From contig CALUPT010000009.1 in the NCBI GenBank assembly GCA_944322715.1, forward strand, positions 1 through 56,670: DNA of 56,670 nucleotides, read 5' to 3'. The translations under genes and the position numbers were made by a program. Of this stretch, positions 18,068 to 27,207 are shown piece by piece (the stretch's first letter is position 1; the number at the start of each line of letters is the position of its first letter). Origin of the DNA: an uncultured Bacteroidales bacterium. Its GTDB lineage: Bacteria > Bacteroidota > Bacteroidia > Bacteroidales > UBA932. Below the pieces are notes generated by a model. It had not been told where the DNA came from. It searched no databases and saw only the letters and a list, made by a program, of their open reading frames with translations.

Positions 18068-19972
18068 TCAATATGCCCAGCCTGGCTTCTGCACTATAGC
18101 CGGGTTACGCTGGGCCTCCGTAGCCGGTGCTCCCCAAGGATACATGTCATCCGTGTAGTACCAGTTATAATGGTAACCCTCCCATTCTCCCCACCAGTTC
18201 TGCCCGCCATAGACATCCTTGCCCTGGAACTTCATTTCCCTGTAAGTACCCCAGCGCCATTCATCGAAATAGTCATGACCCTCGAGACACAGTTCGACCC
18301 GACGCTCATAGCGTATAGCCTCCATCACCTCCTCATCGGAACCTGTACCGATTGACGGCATCCCGGCTCTGGTGCGTATCTGGTTCACTATGGAGACTGC
18401 ATCCCCCGCCTTCCCCAGATGGACGTATGCCTCGGCAAGCTGGAGAACCACATCCGTATATCGGATAAGAGGCCAGTCGGTCGGACAGCGCAGACGGTCG
18501 ATAAGGTCTTCCGGCTTATTATATGAATATTTCTTGTAGACATACATGTTCTGCAAGCTACCTGTATAATAATCACCATAATCATCGCCCTCTTCAAGGA
18601 AAGGCCATCTCAATTCCTTGCCGACCTGTATCTTGCCGTCATTGTCTGTACCGTATTTGAATGTGTCATACGGCTCATACGGCGTGAGGACAATGTCTTT
18701 AAGCCGTGGGTCACGGCCTTCGTATGCCTGGCGCACACGCTCCTCGTTACCATCCGGATCGTAATACTGCCTGAATATATCCGTGCCTATACGGCCGATC
18801 CTTTCATTGATGAGAGCGACTGCATCCTTGTCGAAATCAGCGGTAATCACAGCCTTGCCATCCGCATCGAGCTGCACCCCATTCCTGAAAAAGAACACCT
18901 CCCGTGCAGCCGGATTATCCACAAATACCTGATCATTCCATTCAGGAATGACATCTGCCCAATGGAATTCCGATCCATCGTCATTCTGGAAATAATCCAC
19001 GAAATCCGAAGATGGACGGGCGCAGGACCAGCCGTTCCATGTATCGCGTCCACCGGTAATAAGCTGCAGATTGTCGCAGAATCCTACTTCAGAATTGAAC
19101 TGGAGCGGAAATATCATCTCATGGTCCTTCTCGTTGGTGTAGTTGAAGAAATCGATGAACTTCCCTGCCCACAGTCCGTAACCGCAGTCATCCACCTTCT
19201 CGAAGTCATTGACAGCCTGCTGGTAATACCAGGCTGCATCATGCTCTGTCCGAGAACCTTTCTCCGCCTCGTATGCCATCCACATATAGGCCATGCCGCG
19301 AAGGGAATATGCAGCCCCTTTCGATGGGCGGCCATAGTTCTCGGTCAGGGTATTGTCAGGACAATACGGACTGTCGATACAATAGGTCAGATCGGTTATG
19401 ACTGCATTCCATACCTCGACTGCCGTGGACTGTCCCTTTGTACACTGGTCCTCCGATATCACCTCAAGATAGAGAGGTACGCCTCCGTAGATCTTGTTCA
19501 GACGGGAATAGAACCATGCCCTCAGGAAATAGGCCTCGCAGATGTAACGCTCATATTTTTCCTTGCCGAGGCCTGCCTTGTGAAGATTGGCAAGGGCATC
19601 ATTTATCTGATGTATCGAAGTATAGGCCCATTTCCATTCATACCAGACCACAAATTCAGAGGCATCTTTCGTAGCATCCGACAAAGCTCTCAAAGGATAG
19701 TCCGTGGACACATAGTCGGTCTGGAATTCCATTCCCATCCAGCCTTGACGGTTGATTCCGCTCATGTCATTGTGACGGAGCTGGACATAGCCTATCTTGG
19801 ATGCATCCCGGTAGAAGTTGTTGTACAGTCCGGCCATTCCCTTGTCCGCAAGGGATTCAGATGTCCACATGTTGGCGCTGGCGAACTGGTTTGCCGGAGA
19901 AATGTCCAGCATGTCAGCACATGATACAAGGGACAGAGCCGCAAAAACGAGTGTCAGTCTATGATATTTCAT
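18068..19972 (-). CDS. SusD/RagB family outer-membrane glycan-binding lipoprotein
   Basis: A 634-residue SusD homologue. The lipobox LVSC gives Cys18 and the mature protein opens with ADMLDISPANQF, typical of RagB/SusD. TPR-like helices follow. The C-terminal RagB/SusD domain includes PTDWPLIRYTDVVLQLAEAYVHLGKAG and RYERRVELCLEGHDYFDEWRWG, both highly characteristic. SusD caps the SusC pore and delivers oligosaccharide. The gene starts 17 bases after the susC stop, the invariable SusC-SusD order. Confidence 0.95.
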   Translation of the reverse strand: MKYHRLTLVFAALSLVSCADMLDISPANQFASANMWTSESLADKGMAGLYNNFYRDASKIGYVQLRHNDMSGINRQGWMGMEFQTDYVSTDYPLRALSDATKDASEFVVWYEWKWAYTSIHQINDALANLHKAGLGKEKYERYICEAYFLRAWFYSRLNKIYGGVPLYLEVISEDQCTKGQSTAVEVWNAVITDLTYCIDSPYCPDNTLTENYGRPSKGAAYSLRGMAYMWMAYEAEKGSRTEHDAAWYYQQAVNDFEKVDDCGYGLWAGKFIDFFNYTNEKDHEMIFPLQFNSEVGFCDNLQLITGGRDTWNGWSCARPSSDFVDYFQNDDGSEFHWADVIPEWNDQVFVDNPAAREVFFFRNGVQLDADGKAVITADFDKDAVALINERIGRIGTDIFRQYYDPDGNEERVRQAYEGRDPRLKDIVLTPYEPYDTFKYGTDNDGKIQVGKELRWPFLEEGDDYGDYYTGSLQNMYVYKKYSYNKPEDLIDRLRCPTDWPLIRYTDVVLQLAEAYVHLGKAGDAVSIVNQIRTRAGMPSIGTGSDEEVMEAIRYERRVELCLEGHDYFDEWRWGTYREMKFQGKDVYGGQNWWGEWEGYHYNWYYTDDMYPWGAPATEAQRNPAIVQKPGWAY

Positions 19973-19989
19973 CGTAATGTCTCCCTTAA

Positions 19990-22900
19990 TTAAAATGTCA
20001 CCTGTGCCCCTACTGATACCTGTCTCATCAGAGGATAGCCTATAGTGCCCCCGAGTTCCGGATCCATCCCCGGGAATGAAGTGATGGTAAGCAGGTTCTC
20101 TCCTGAGACATAGAACCTGAGCTGCTTGACAAAGAATTTTTTAGTGATACTCTCCGGAAGAGTGTATCCGATCTGGACATTCTTGAGTTTCATGTAATCA
20201 GCCTTGTACTCATAGAAGTCGCTGGCCTCCCTGTTCTTGTCCGCATCATTGACATACAGACGGGGATATGTCCCCCAGATGTTCGTCCTCGGATCGGACG
20301 GGTTCTCCGGGTCATAGAAATAGTGGTCATCGCCTACCCTCTGGCTGATACCGTATCCCCAGCCCACATTGGTGGCATTGTAATACCTTGTATTCCAGAA
20401 TACGTAATAGTCAAACGCACCGGTCCACAGCATACTGAAATCTATCCCTTTCCAGGAAAATCCCAGACTGATTCCGAGATTGCAGGATGGCGTGGAGCTC
20501 TTGCCGTTGAAATCCATGTCATAAGAGTTGCCATAGTTCCTGTCACCGTTGGTGTCGGCATATATAAAGTCTCCGTACCACAGCTGGCCAGGAGCAAGAG
20601 TCTTGACCCCGTTGAACGTATAGCCGGACTCTATCATGGCCTGCACCCACTTCATATCAGTCTCTGTACGGATAATGCCATCCACAGGACCGGCATTGAC
20701 ATCCACCTGTCCTCCCGTATAGCCTGTACCTGTACCTCTGTATCTCTGATAGATATAGTGCTCGCCTATCCTGTGCCCCTCTATCAGTTTTCCGGGGGAT
20801 GACCAGTTTTCGGAGACATCGGAGAGGTTGGTGTAATAGTTGCCGTCCTCATCATAGCCGCGTGAAAGCTGGCCCTTGAACGAGGTCACCTTGTTCCTGT
20901 TATACGAGAAATTCACCCCGGCATAATAATAGAAATCATCTCCGATTGTGTCTTTCCAGTTGAGGGCTATCTCTATACCCTGGTTCCACATGCTTCCGAG
21001 GTTGGATGGCACCTGGGTGAAGTTGCCCATTGTGAGGTATGTGCTAGGAGTGAAGAGGATATCCGTAGTGTTCTTGTGGTAATAGTCTATTTCGGCAGTG
21101 AGGCGGTCGTTGAAGAATCCTGCATCGACACCTATGTCGGTAGTCGAAGTGGTCTCCCATTTGAGGTTTATGTTGCTCATGGACTTGATGTACAGAGCCG
21201 TTGCATTGGAGCCGTCAACAACCACATTCCCAGTGCTGTAAGTTGCCTGCCATGCAAAATTGCCGATGCCGAGGTTGTTTCCGGTCTGTCCCCATGATGC
21301 CCTGAGCTTCAGGTGGGAGAGCCATGTCCTGGTGTCTGCCATGAACGGCTCTTCGTGTATCTTCCAGCCGGCTGAGAATGACGGGAATATACCGTATCTG
21401 GTATTCGTCCCGAAGCGTGATGAACCATCGACCCTGAGGTTGGCCTCGAACAGATAACGGTCCTTGTAGGCATAGTTGAGTCTCCCGAAATATGAGCGCA
21501 GTCCCCAGCCGGTCCTGGTCGTATATGATGTGTCAAGGAGATCCGAATATGTGCTGCCCTCGTTGAGTTCCCACGCTGTCGCTCCCTGTCGGCGCACCTG
21601 ATATGCCCATGTTGCATATTGTATTGCAGAATAGCCGATGATTGCCCCTACAGTATGGTCTCCGAAAGTCTCATCATAACGGGCGAGCAGTTCTGTCGAC
21701 ATCCTGTAGTCCCTGTAGGTATAGTCGGCCACGACAGCCCTGGTGAGATCAGAAGTGGAATAACGGGTATCGGTGACATAGTCCCAGTAGCCGTTCTCCC
21801 TGCTGTATGTATGGTTGAGCCTGAAAGTAGGGGCATAGTTGAATGTAGCCTCTATACTCACACCCTTATATGGACGCACCTTGGCATAGAGTGTACCGTT
21901 GACTCTCCATGTGTGCTTTGTCCCTGCACTCCCGACCATCTGTCCGAAAATATTGTTGGCTGTCGGACTTTCTTCATTGCTTGCCGGACGGCCCCATGCG
22001 TTCTCGCTTCCCGGATAGATGCCGGGTGTCGTCTGATACAGATAATTGAAGGCATTTTTGATATTGGCGGTCCCATCCGACTGGAACTGGCCGTAGATCT
22101 TGGTGCCTATCGTGAACCATTTGAGGACATCAGCTTCAAGGTTTGCCCTGAAATTGGCTTTTTTCGATGATGAGTCTATGTTGAAGCGGTTCATCACTCC
22201 TTTATTGTCAAGATATCCTGCTGATATGAGATATCGGACAGACTTGCTTCCTCCGGAAATGCTCAGGTTGTGTTCCTGTGAATATCCGTCCTGAAAAATC
22301 TCATCGAACCAGTCTGTATTCGGATAAGCCACATAGTTAGGGACACCGTATTCATTCAGTCCGTACGGATCCGCTGCAGCAGCCTTCCATGCGGCTATAG
22401 TCGCTTCTGAAAACTGATGCGAAGTCCCCACATTGTCACAGGCTTCGTTATAAAGCTCCATATATCTGGCATAATCAGAGACGAGGGCTATGTTGTTGTA
22501 TGGCATCTGGAAAATGCCCTTATAGGAATAGCTCACCCTCGGTTTCAGTTCCGAGCCTGTCTTGGTAGTGATCAGAATGACACCGTTGGCCGCCCTCGTT
22601 CCGTAGATTGCGGTGGATGCGGCATCTTTCAGGACAGATATGGATTCGATATCGTTAGGGTTCACATTGTCCATGTCCCATTCGATACCATCCACAAGGA
22701 CCAGAGGCGCGCTTGCATCCGTATTGTCGTTGACAGTGAAAGAACCTACACCACGGATACGGATACTGGTCTTCTCCGAACCGGGCTGGCCGGAAGTCTG
22801 CATGACAGACATTCCCGGAGCCATTCCGGCAAGGGCGGCGGAAGTGTTCACTATCGGACGGCCCTCCGCCAGTTCGCTGAAATCAATCGATGTCACGGAG

Positions 22901-23577
22901 CCGGTGATGTTCGCCTTGCGCTGTGTGCCGTAGCCGACCACCACGACCTCCTCCAGCAGTTCGGCATCCTCGCGCATAGTGACATTGATGACATCACCTG
23001 TGCCCACCGGCATCGTCACGGTCCGATAGCCGAGGCAGGAGAATACAAGGGTCGCATTCTCCACATCCCTGACTTCCAGATGCCAGTTGCCATCCAGGTC
23101 TGTCTGCGTGCCCTCCAGCGTGCCCTCCACCATGACTGTGACTCCTATTAGAGGATCTCCGGACACATCTGTCACATGGCCGGACAGCCCGGCAGGACCG
23201 CGGTCCTGCGGATTTCCCTGTTCCTGCCGGGGCTGTTCTGCCGGGGCAGACAGCGCGACCACACGGTCGAGAATCTTCCATGTGATGCCCGTACCTTCAA
23301 GTACCTGCTCCAGAAGATATTCCAATGATACATCAGTGGCATTCACATTCACTGATGCCAGCCTGATATCCTCCATCGATGTCTCGTATGAGAACGAGAC
23401 TCCCGTCTGGCTGGTGAATTCATCAAGCACCTGACCGAGAGGTGCATCCGTGAAAGACATGTTCAAGCTGTACTCCTGCTGTGCTATCGGCGCTGCGGAT
23501 GCAGACGACAGGTATGCCGACAATACGGCAAGGGACAGGAATACTGCTTTCAGAAGAAATAGATTATCTGTCTTCAT
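19990..23577 (-). CDS. SusC/RagA family TonB-dependent outer-membrane transporter with STN domain
   Basis: A 1195-residue TonB-dependent receptor that imports oligosaccharides. A signal peptide (about 1-28) is followed by an STN/secretin-TonB short domain (about 48-107, SFTDAPLGQVLDEF), a carboxypeptidase-regulatory-like beta-sandwich (about 130-203, GHVTDVSGDPLIGVTVMVEG), the conserved EEVVVVGYGTQRK stretch (209-221), a plug domain (about 225-340, with VLVDGIEWDMDNVNPNDIES) and a 22-strand barrel ending in an aromatic-type strand (SVGAQVTF). The STN domain is the hallmark of SusC proteins that also signal to a FecR anti-sigma factor, matching the fecR/sigma pair just upstream. Confidence 0.96.
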   Translation of the reverse strand: MKTDNLFLLKAVFLSLAVLSAYLSSASAAPIAQQEYSLNMSFTDAPLGQVLDEFTSQTGVSFSYETSMEDIRLASVNVNATDVSLEYLLEQVLEGTGITWKILDRVVALSAPAEQPRQEQGNPQDRGPAGLSGHVTDVSGDPLIGVTVMVEGTLEGTQTDLDGNWHLEVRDVENATLVFSCLGYRTVTMPVGTGDVINVTMREDAELLEEVVVVGYGTQRKANITGSVTSIDFSELAEGRPIVNTSAALAGMAPGMSVMQTSGQPGSEKTSIRIRGVGSFTVNDNTDASAPLVLVDGIEWDMDNVNPNDIESISVLKDAASTAIYGTRAANGVILITTKTGSELKPRVSYSYKGIFQMPYNNIALVSDYARYMELYNEACDNVGTSHQFSEATIAAWKAAAADPYGLNEYGVPNYVAYPNTDWFDEIFQDGYSQEHNLSISGGSKSVRYLISAGYLDNKGVMNRFNIDSSSKKANFRANLEADVLKWFTIGTKIYGQFQSDGTANIKNAFNYLYQTTPGIYPGSENAWGRPASNEESPTANNIFGQMVGSAGTKHTWRVNGTLYAKVRPYKGVSIEATFNYAPTFRLNHTYSRENGYWDYVTDTRYSTSDLTRAVVADYTYRDYRMSTELLARYDETFGDHTVGAIIGYSAIQYATWAYQVRRQGATAWELNEGSTYSDLLDTSYTTRTGWGLRSYFGRLNYAYKDRYLFEANLRVDGSSRFGTNTRYGIFPSFSAGWKIHEEPFMADTRTWLSHLKLRASWGQTGNNLGIGNFAWQATYSTGNVVVDGSNATALYIKSMSNINLKWETTSTTDIGVDAGFFNDRLTAEIDYYHKNTTDILFTPSTYLTMGNFTQVPSNLGSMWNQGIEIALNWKDTIGDDFYYYAGVNFSYNRNKVTSFKGQLSRGYDEDGNYYTNLSDVSENWSSPGKLIEGHRIGEHYIYQRYRGTGTGYTGGQVDVNAGPVDGIIRTETDMKWVQAMIESGYTFNGVKTLAPGQLWYGDFIYADTNGDRNYGNSYDMDFNGKSSTPSCNLGISLGFSWKGIDFSMLWTGAFDYYVFWNTRYYNATNVGWGYGISQRVGDDHYFYDPENPSDPRTNIWGTYPRLYVNDADKNREASDFYEYKADYMKLKNVQIGYTLPESITKKFFVKQLRFYVSGENLLTITSFPGMDPELGGTIGYPLMRQVSVGAQVTF

Positions 23578-23641
23578 ATCGGTTAACAGTTCAATAATTA
23601 GTGTTATCTATCCAATTCTGCGGTTCTGCAGCCCCACAGGA

Positions 23642-24514
23642 TTATTCTATGCTGAATTCCACGCCTTCACAGACGAACTCGAGCATGTCGAGGATATCCC
23701 CTACATTGCTGTCTTTCTGGAAGCTGAAATTGTATGTGGTTCCGTCGTCTTCTCCGTCGATGATTATCTTCACTCCGTACATTTCCGAAATCTCGGACAC
23801 GATTTCCCTTACGGTCGCCGCTTTCAGGGAGACTGCCCCGTAATGCCTCATCAGCATGTCCCCCACATATATATCGTTGATTTCCAAGGCTCCATCATCA
23901 GTATCCAGAACGGCCTGCTGCCCCGGACGAAGCCGTACGAGATTGACGCCATCGAGATTCTGCATTGCCACCGAGCCCTGGGCGAGCGATACCTCCGGAC
24001 TGGTATCCCCCGGAAAGTTCCTGACATTGAATACGGTACCGAGAACCTTGATCCGGAAACTTTCGGTAGTCACAATGAAAGGACATTCAGGATTGTGCGC
24101 CACATCGAAATAGGCCTCTCCGGAAAGGGACACGTTTCTCTCATCCGCATTGAATGTGCTGTCAAAAGCCAGTTCCGTCCCCGGATTGAGCCATGCCTGG
24201 GTGCCATCCGGCAACCCGACCATTATGGCTGATTCCCCGTTGTTGACATAATACTGGGTGTCATCCCTCCATGTCAGGGCAAGGGTGATGCCGACCGTCA
24301 CAAGGACCACCGCGACCGCTGCCGCAGCAGGATACATCCATCCGCGAAGCCGCGATCTGCCGGCACGGGACTGCGCAGCATCTATCCTTGCATTCAGAAG
24401 CCGCAGGGACTGTTCCGTATCATCATCCTGACTGTCAGACATCACAAACCGCAAGGCATGGTCAAGGGCCTCCAGTTCCTCTTTGTCACCAAATCCGTAT
24501 TTCGTATTCTTCAT
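23642..24514 (-). CDS. FecR family anti-sigma factor
   Basis: A 290-residue inner-membrane regulator. The cytoplasmic N-terminus (about 1-58) would bind the ECF sigma factor, one transmembrane helix lies at about 60-81 (MYPAAAAVAVVLVTVGITLAL), and the periplasmic part holds a FecR domain (YYVNNGESAIMVGLPDGTQAWLNPGTEL, FDVAHNPECPFIVTT) and a C-terminal DUF4974/STN-like domain (TVREIVSEISEMYGVKIIID). In the FecR model, substrate binding by the SusC STN domain is relayed through this protein and releases the sigma factor. It is placed between sigma and susC, 64 bases before susC. Confidence 0.93.
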   Translation of the reverse strand: MKNTKYGFGDKEELEALDHALRFVMSDSQDDDTEQSLRLLNARIDAAQSRAGRSRLRGWMYPAAAAVAVVLVTVGITLALTWRDDTQYYVNNGESAIMVGLPDGTQAWLNPGTELAFDSTFNADERNVSLSGEAYFDVAHNPECPFIVTTESFRIKVLGTVFNVRNFPGDTSPEVSLAQGSVAMQNLDGVNLVRLRPGQQAVLDTDDGALEINDIYVGDMLMRHYGAVSLKAATVREIVSEISEMYGVKIIIDGEDDGTTYNFSFQKDSNVGDILDMLEFVCEGVEFSIE

Positions 24515-24521
24515 TATTTCC

Positions 24522-24603
24522 GGTTGCGTTACAGACTATATACGCAACCTCCCGGGAAAACGCCTAAGGGAAATCCGTTTTTTTGCATCATGAATTTTCC
24601 CGG
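24522..24603. promoter_or_regulatory. Two inverted repeats between the sigma gene and fecR
   Basis: GGTTGCGT (24522-24529) and ACGCAACC (24542-24549) form a perfect 8-bp inverted repeat. CCGGGAAAA (24552-24560) and TTTTCCCGG (24595-24603) form a perfect 9-bp one with a 34-nt loop. They fill most of the 135-base gap on the fecR side. An attenuator, processing site or operator is possible. No function is shown. Confidence 0.35.
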
Positions 24604-24649
24604 AAATCATTTTCAAGGAATACAGCCCCTGTCCGTCCAATCTGCAGGC

Positions 24650-25225
24650 TCAATCCTGAATAGATGAAAGAGCGGTGCGGAGACGGACAAGGGCGTTGTG
24701 GATATGATTCTCCACAGTAGAAAGGCTAAGCCCGAGTCTGTCGCTTATCTCCTTGTTGGACAGGTTCTCCATATAGCTCAGGAGAAAGACTTCACGGCAT
24801 CTCGGAGGTAGTTTCGAAATGGCGCTGTCAAGGCGGGAACGGATATCGCGCCCATACAAAGCCCGGAGGATTTCACTGCGGTCCACATCATATCCGGAAT
24901 AATATTCCTCGACTTCCCTGACCACACTCTCCCGGTGATTGAGAGCGGAAAGATTGTGTCTTATGACACTTATCGCCGCATTGTAGGTACTCCTGAGCAG
25001 GAAACTACGTATGCTACCCCCCCCTGAAGACTCCGGCAGAAGCCCTTTGCGGCCTTGCCAGAGCTTGAAAAAGACATCCTGCACAATGTCCTTCGCCACC
25101 TCCCGGCTCACCATCAGAGTCGCATAGTTGACAAGCAGAGGATAGAACATGCGGTACAGCTGTCCGAAAGCCGCCCTGTCGGAACGGCTTATCCTTACAA
25201 CTATGTCATCGAGTTCACGGCTCAC
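24650..25225 (-). CDS. ECF RNA polymerase sigma-70 factor
   Basis: A 191-residue extracytoplasmic-function sigma factor of the Bacteroidetes FecI-like group. Region 2 covers about residues 10-80 (AFGQLYRMFYPLLVNYATLMV, KDIVQDVFFKLWQ) and region 4 about 125-185 (LPPRCREVFLLSYMENLSNKEISDRLGLSLSTVENHI, a helix-turn-helix). It heads the PUL and is paired with the FecR anti-sigma factor. It is expected to turn on the susC promoter when the glycan is sensed. A -7 box sits just upstream. Confidence 0.93.
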   Translation of the reverse strand: MSRELDDIVVRISRSDRAAFGQLYRMFYPLLVNYATLMVSREVAKDIVQDVFFKLWQGRKGLLPESSGGGSIRSFLLRSTYNAAISVIRHNLSALNHRESVVREVEEYYSGYDVDRSEILRALYGRDIRSRLDSAISKLPPRCREVFLLSYMENLSNKEISDRLGLSLSTVENHIHNALVRLRTALSSIQD

Positions 25226-25252
25226 TCCGGTCTCATATCTGAATTAAGGCCC

Positions 25253-25260
25253 CAAAAATA
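25253..25260 (-). promoter_or_regulatory. -7 box for the ECF sigma gene
   Basis: On the minus strand this reads TATTTTTG, a match to TAnnTTTG. It would place the transcript start about 20 bases before the sigma ATG. No good -33 TTTG is visible. Confidence 0.4.
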
Positions 25261-25369
25261 ATATTTTTTGTAAAAACAACCTGTCAGAAGAAAATAAAAG
25301 ACCAGCCTTCGGGACATTACCGGCAGCCAGGAATGACAGATAATTATACCTTGTATGAGAATAATTCAT

Positions 25370-25377
25370 TATTTTTG
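25370..25377 (+). promoter_or_regulatory. -7 box for the AAA ATPase/nuclease gene
   Basis: TATTTTTG matches TAnnTTTG. A CTTG at 25350-25353 is the nearest -33 candidate, with a 16-base spacer that is slightly short. It suggests the AAA/nuclease gene has its own promoter, divergent from the PUL. Confidence 0.4.
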
Positions 25378-25414
25378 TCTCAAAGCTAGCAATGGACATT
25401 AACTGTAAAATAAA

Positions 25415-26959
25415 ATGGGAAAGCTTTATCCGGTAGGCATACAGAATTTCGAGAAACTCCGCAGGGAAGGATACTTCTATGTGGACAAGACCGCCCTTAT
25501 GTACCGGCTGGTCACGACAGGCAGCTATTATTTCCTCAGCCGGCCGAGAAGGTTCGGCAAAAGCCTGCTCATCAGCACGCTCGAGGCATATTTCCAGGGA
25601 AAGAAGGAGCTCTTCGACGGACTGGCAGTCGCCTCTCTCGAAAAGGAGTGGAAGCGGTACCCTATCCTGCACCTCGACCTCAATATCGGAAAATATGACT
25701 GTCCCGACAGTCTCGACGGAATGCTGAACAGAAGTCTTGATGAATGGGAAAACATATACGGGAAAGACACGGCGGAGGTGTCGCTCGCGCTGAGGTTCGC
25801 CGGGGTAGTAAAAAGGGCTGCCGTTGCAACCGGGGAAAGGGTCGTCATCCTCGTGGACGAATATGACAAGCCTCTCCTCCAGGCTATCGGTAATCCTGAA
25901 CTGCAGCAGGCTTTCAAAAGCACCCTCAAGCCTTTCTACGGAGTCCTCAAGTCAATGGACGGATACATCCGTTTCGCCCTCCTCACCGGAGTAACCAAGT
26001 TCGGCAAGGTCAGCGTGTTCAGTGACCTCAACAACCTTATGGATCTGTCCATGGATGAAAGATACACCGATATATGCGGTGTAAGCGGGGAGGAGCTCCT
26101 CCGGGACTTCGACGAGGATATCCGCGCCCTCGCCCTGAACAACGGGCAGACATACGAACAGGCCTGCGCACAGCTGAAGGAGGACTATGACGGATACCAC
26201 TTCTGCCCTGACTCCCCGGGGATATACAACCCTTTCAGCCTCCTCAACACATTCGCAAAAGGCAGATACGGCAGCTACTGGTTCGAGACAGGGACCCCGA
26301 CATACCTCGTCGAACTCCTCAAGAAAAGCGACTATGACCTCGAGCAGATGTCCCGGGAGGAGACTGACTCCGAGACCCTCGACTCAATTTTCACCGGGGA
26401 CAACCCGATACCGGTCATCTACCAGAGCGGATACCTCACAATCAAGAAGTACGACAGGGAATTCGGCCTGTACACCCTCGGATTCCCCAACAGGGAGGTC
26501 GAGGAGGGGTTCCTGAGGTTCCTCATGCCGTATTACGCAAAAAGCGACAGGACAAAGTCCGGGTTCGAGATCAAGCGGTTCGTGGATGATGTCCGCAAAG
26601 GTGACATTGACGGATTCATGGAGAGGCTCCAGAGTTTCCTCGCAGACTGCCCGTACGAGTTGGCAAGGGACATTGAACTCCACTATCAGAACGTGCTGTT
26701 CATCGTATTCCGACTCGCCGGGCTGTACACCCGGGTGGAGTACCATACCTCCCGGGGCAGGATAGACATGGTGGTGCAGACCGTGGACTATGTGTACGTA
26801 ATGGAGTTCAAGCTCGACGGCTCGGCCGAGCAGGCCCTGCAGCAGATAGAGGAGAAGCAGTACGCCCTCCCGTTCGCAAAGGACTCACGCAAGGTCTACA
26901 GAATCGATGTCAACTTCAGTTCGGAGACACGGAATATCGACAGGTGGATCGTAAAATAA
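25415..26959 (+). CDS. AAA ATPase with C-terminal PD-(D/E)XK nuclease domain (DUF1703 family)
   Basis: A 514-residue protein of the multi-copy Bacteroidales AAA-ATPase-like family. The opening MGKLYPVGIQNFEKLR is the conserved start. A Walker A-like SRPRRFGKSLL (42-52) and Walker B VVILVDEYDKPLL (143-155) form the ATPase part. The C-terminal nuclease-like domain shows the PD-(D/E)XK residues Asp451 (GRID), Glu464 and Lys466 (MEFK), a following Gln-rich helix (QALQQIEEKQYA), and the conserved end NFSSETRNIDRW. The family function is not established; roles in mobile-DNA biology or defence have been guessed. It stands alone between the PUL and gltB. Its two ends reappear, with the middle missing, at 41504-41597. 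Confidence 0.88.
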   Translation: MGKLYPVGIQNFEKLRREGYFYVDKTALMYRLVTTGSYYFLSRPRRFGKSLLISTLEAYFQGKKELFDGLAVASLEKEWKRYPILHLDLNIGKYDCPDSLDGMLNRSLDEWENIYGKDTAEVSLALRFAGVVKRAAVATGERVVILVDEYDKPLLQAIGNPELQQAFKSTLKPFYGVLKSMDGYIRFALLTGVTKFGKVSVFSDLNNLMDLSMDERYTDICGVSGEELLRDFDEDIRALALNNGQTYEQACAQLKEDYDGYHFCPDSPGIYNPFSLLNTFAKGRYGSYWFETGTPTYLVELLKKSDYDLEQMSREETDSETLDSIFTGDNPIPVIYQSGYLTIKKYDREFGLYTLGFPNREVEEGFLRFLMPYYAKSDRTKSGFEIKRFVDDVRKGDIDGFMERLQSFLADCPYELARDIELHYQNVLFIVFRLAGLYTRVEYHTSRGRIDMVVQTVDYVYVMEFKLDGSAEQALQQIEEKQYALPFAKDSRKVYRIDVNFSSETRNIDRWIVK

Positions 26960-27052
26960 TTCATAGGGACGCAGGACAATATCCTCGGCATAACGCGGCG
27001 GATTCCATATTGTCATTATAAAAGGGACAGCAATTAAGAAACAGAACCATTG

Positions 27053-27083
27053 ACGGCATTTTGCTTACAAAGTGAAATGCCGT
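27053..27083 (+). terminator. Rho-independent terminator before gltB
   Basis: ACGGCATTT (27053-27061) and AAATGCCGT (27075-27083) pair perfectly over 9 bp around a 13-nt loop, followed by TATTTTATT. It ends plus-strand transcription about 95 bases after the AAA/nuclease stop and isolates the gltB promoter. A further 8-bp inverted repeat (GACAATAT 26975-26982 / ATATTGTC 27007-27014) lies in the same gap. Confidence 0.7.
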
Positions 27084-27138
27084 TATTTTATTCATGCATT
27101 TTTACAGATATTCTGGACGTAGAAAAAGGAGCATGCGG

Positions 27139-27146
27139 TAAATTTG
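27139..27146 (+). promoter_or_regulatory. -7 box for the gltB-gltD-asnB operon
   Basis: TAAATTTG matches TAnnTTTG. It gives a 5' leader of about 55 bases before the ATG at 27208. The -33 side is unclear. Confidence 0.5.
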
Positions 27147-27207
27147 TATTGACTGAGGATTCCATCCCCACACGCGGAATCTTCTCAGGAACTTGACAAA
27201 TAGGACT

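Noticed and set aside
18962..19924. 320-codon open frame antisense to susD
   Set aside because: No domain; susD is unambiguous on the other strand.
27193..27207. TTG start five codons before the gltB ATG
   Set aside because: Two ATG codons follow at once, and the mature enzyme begins at the downstream Cys in any case; nothing supports a TTG start.
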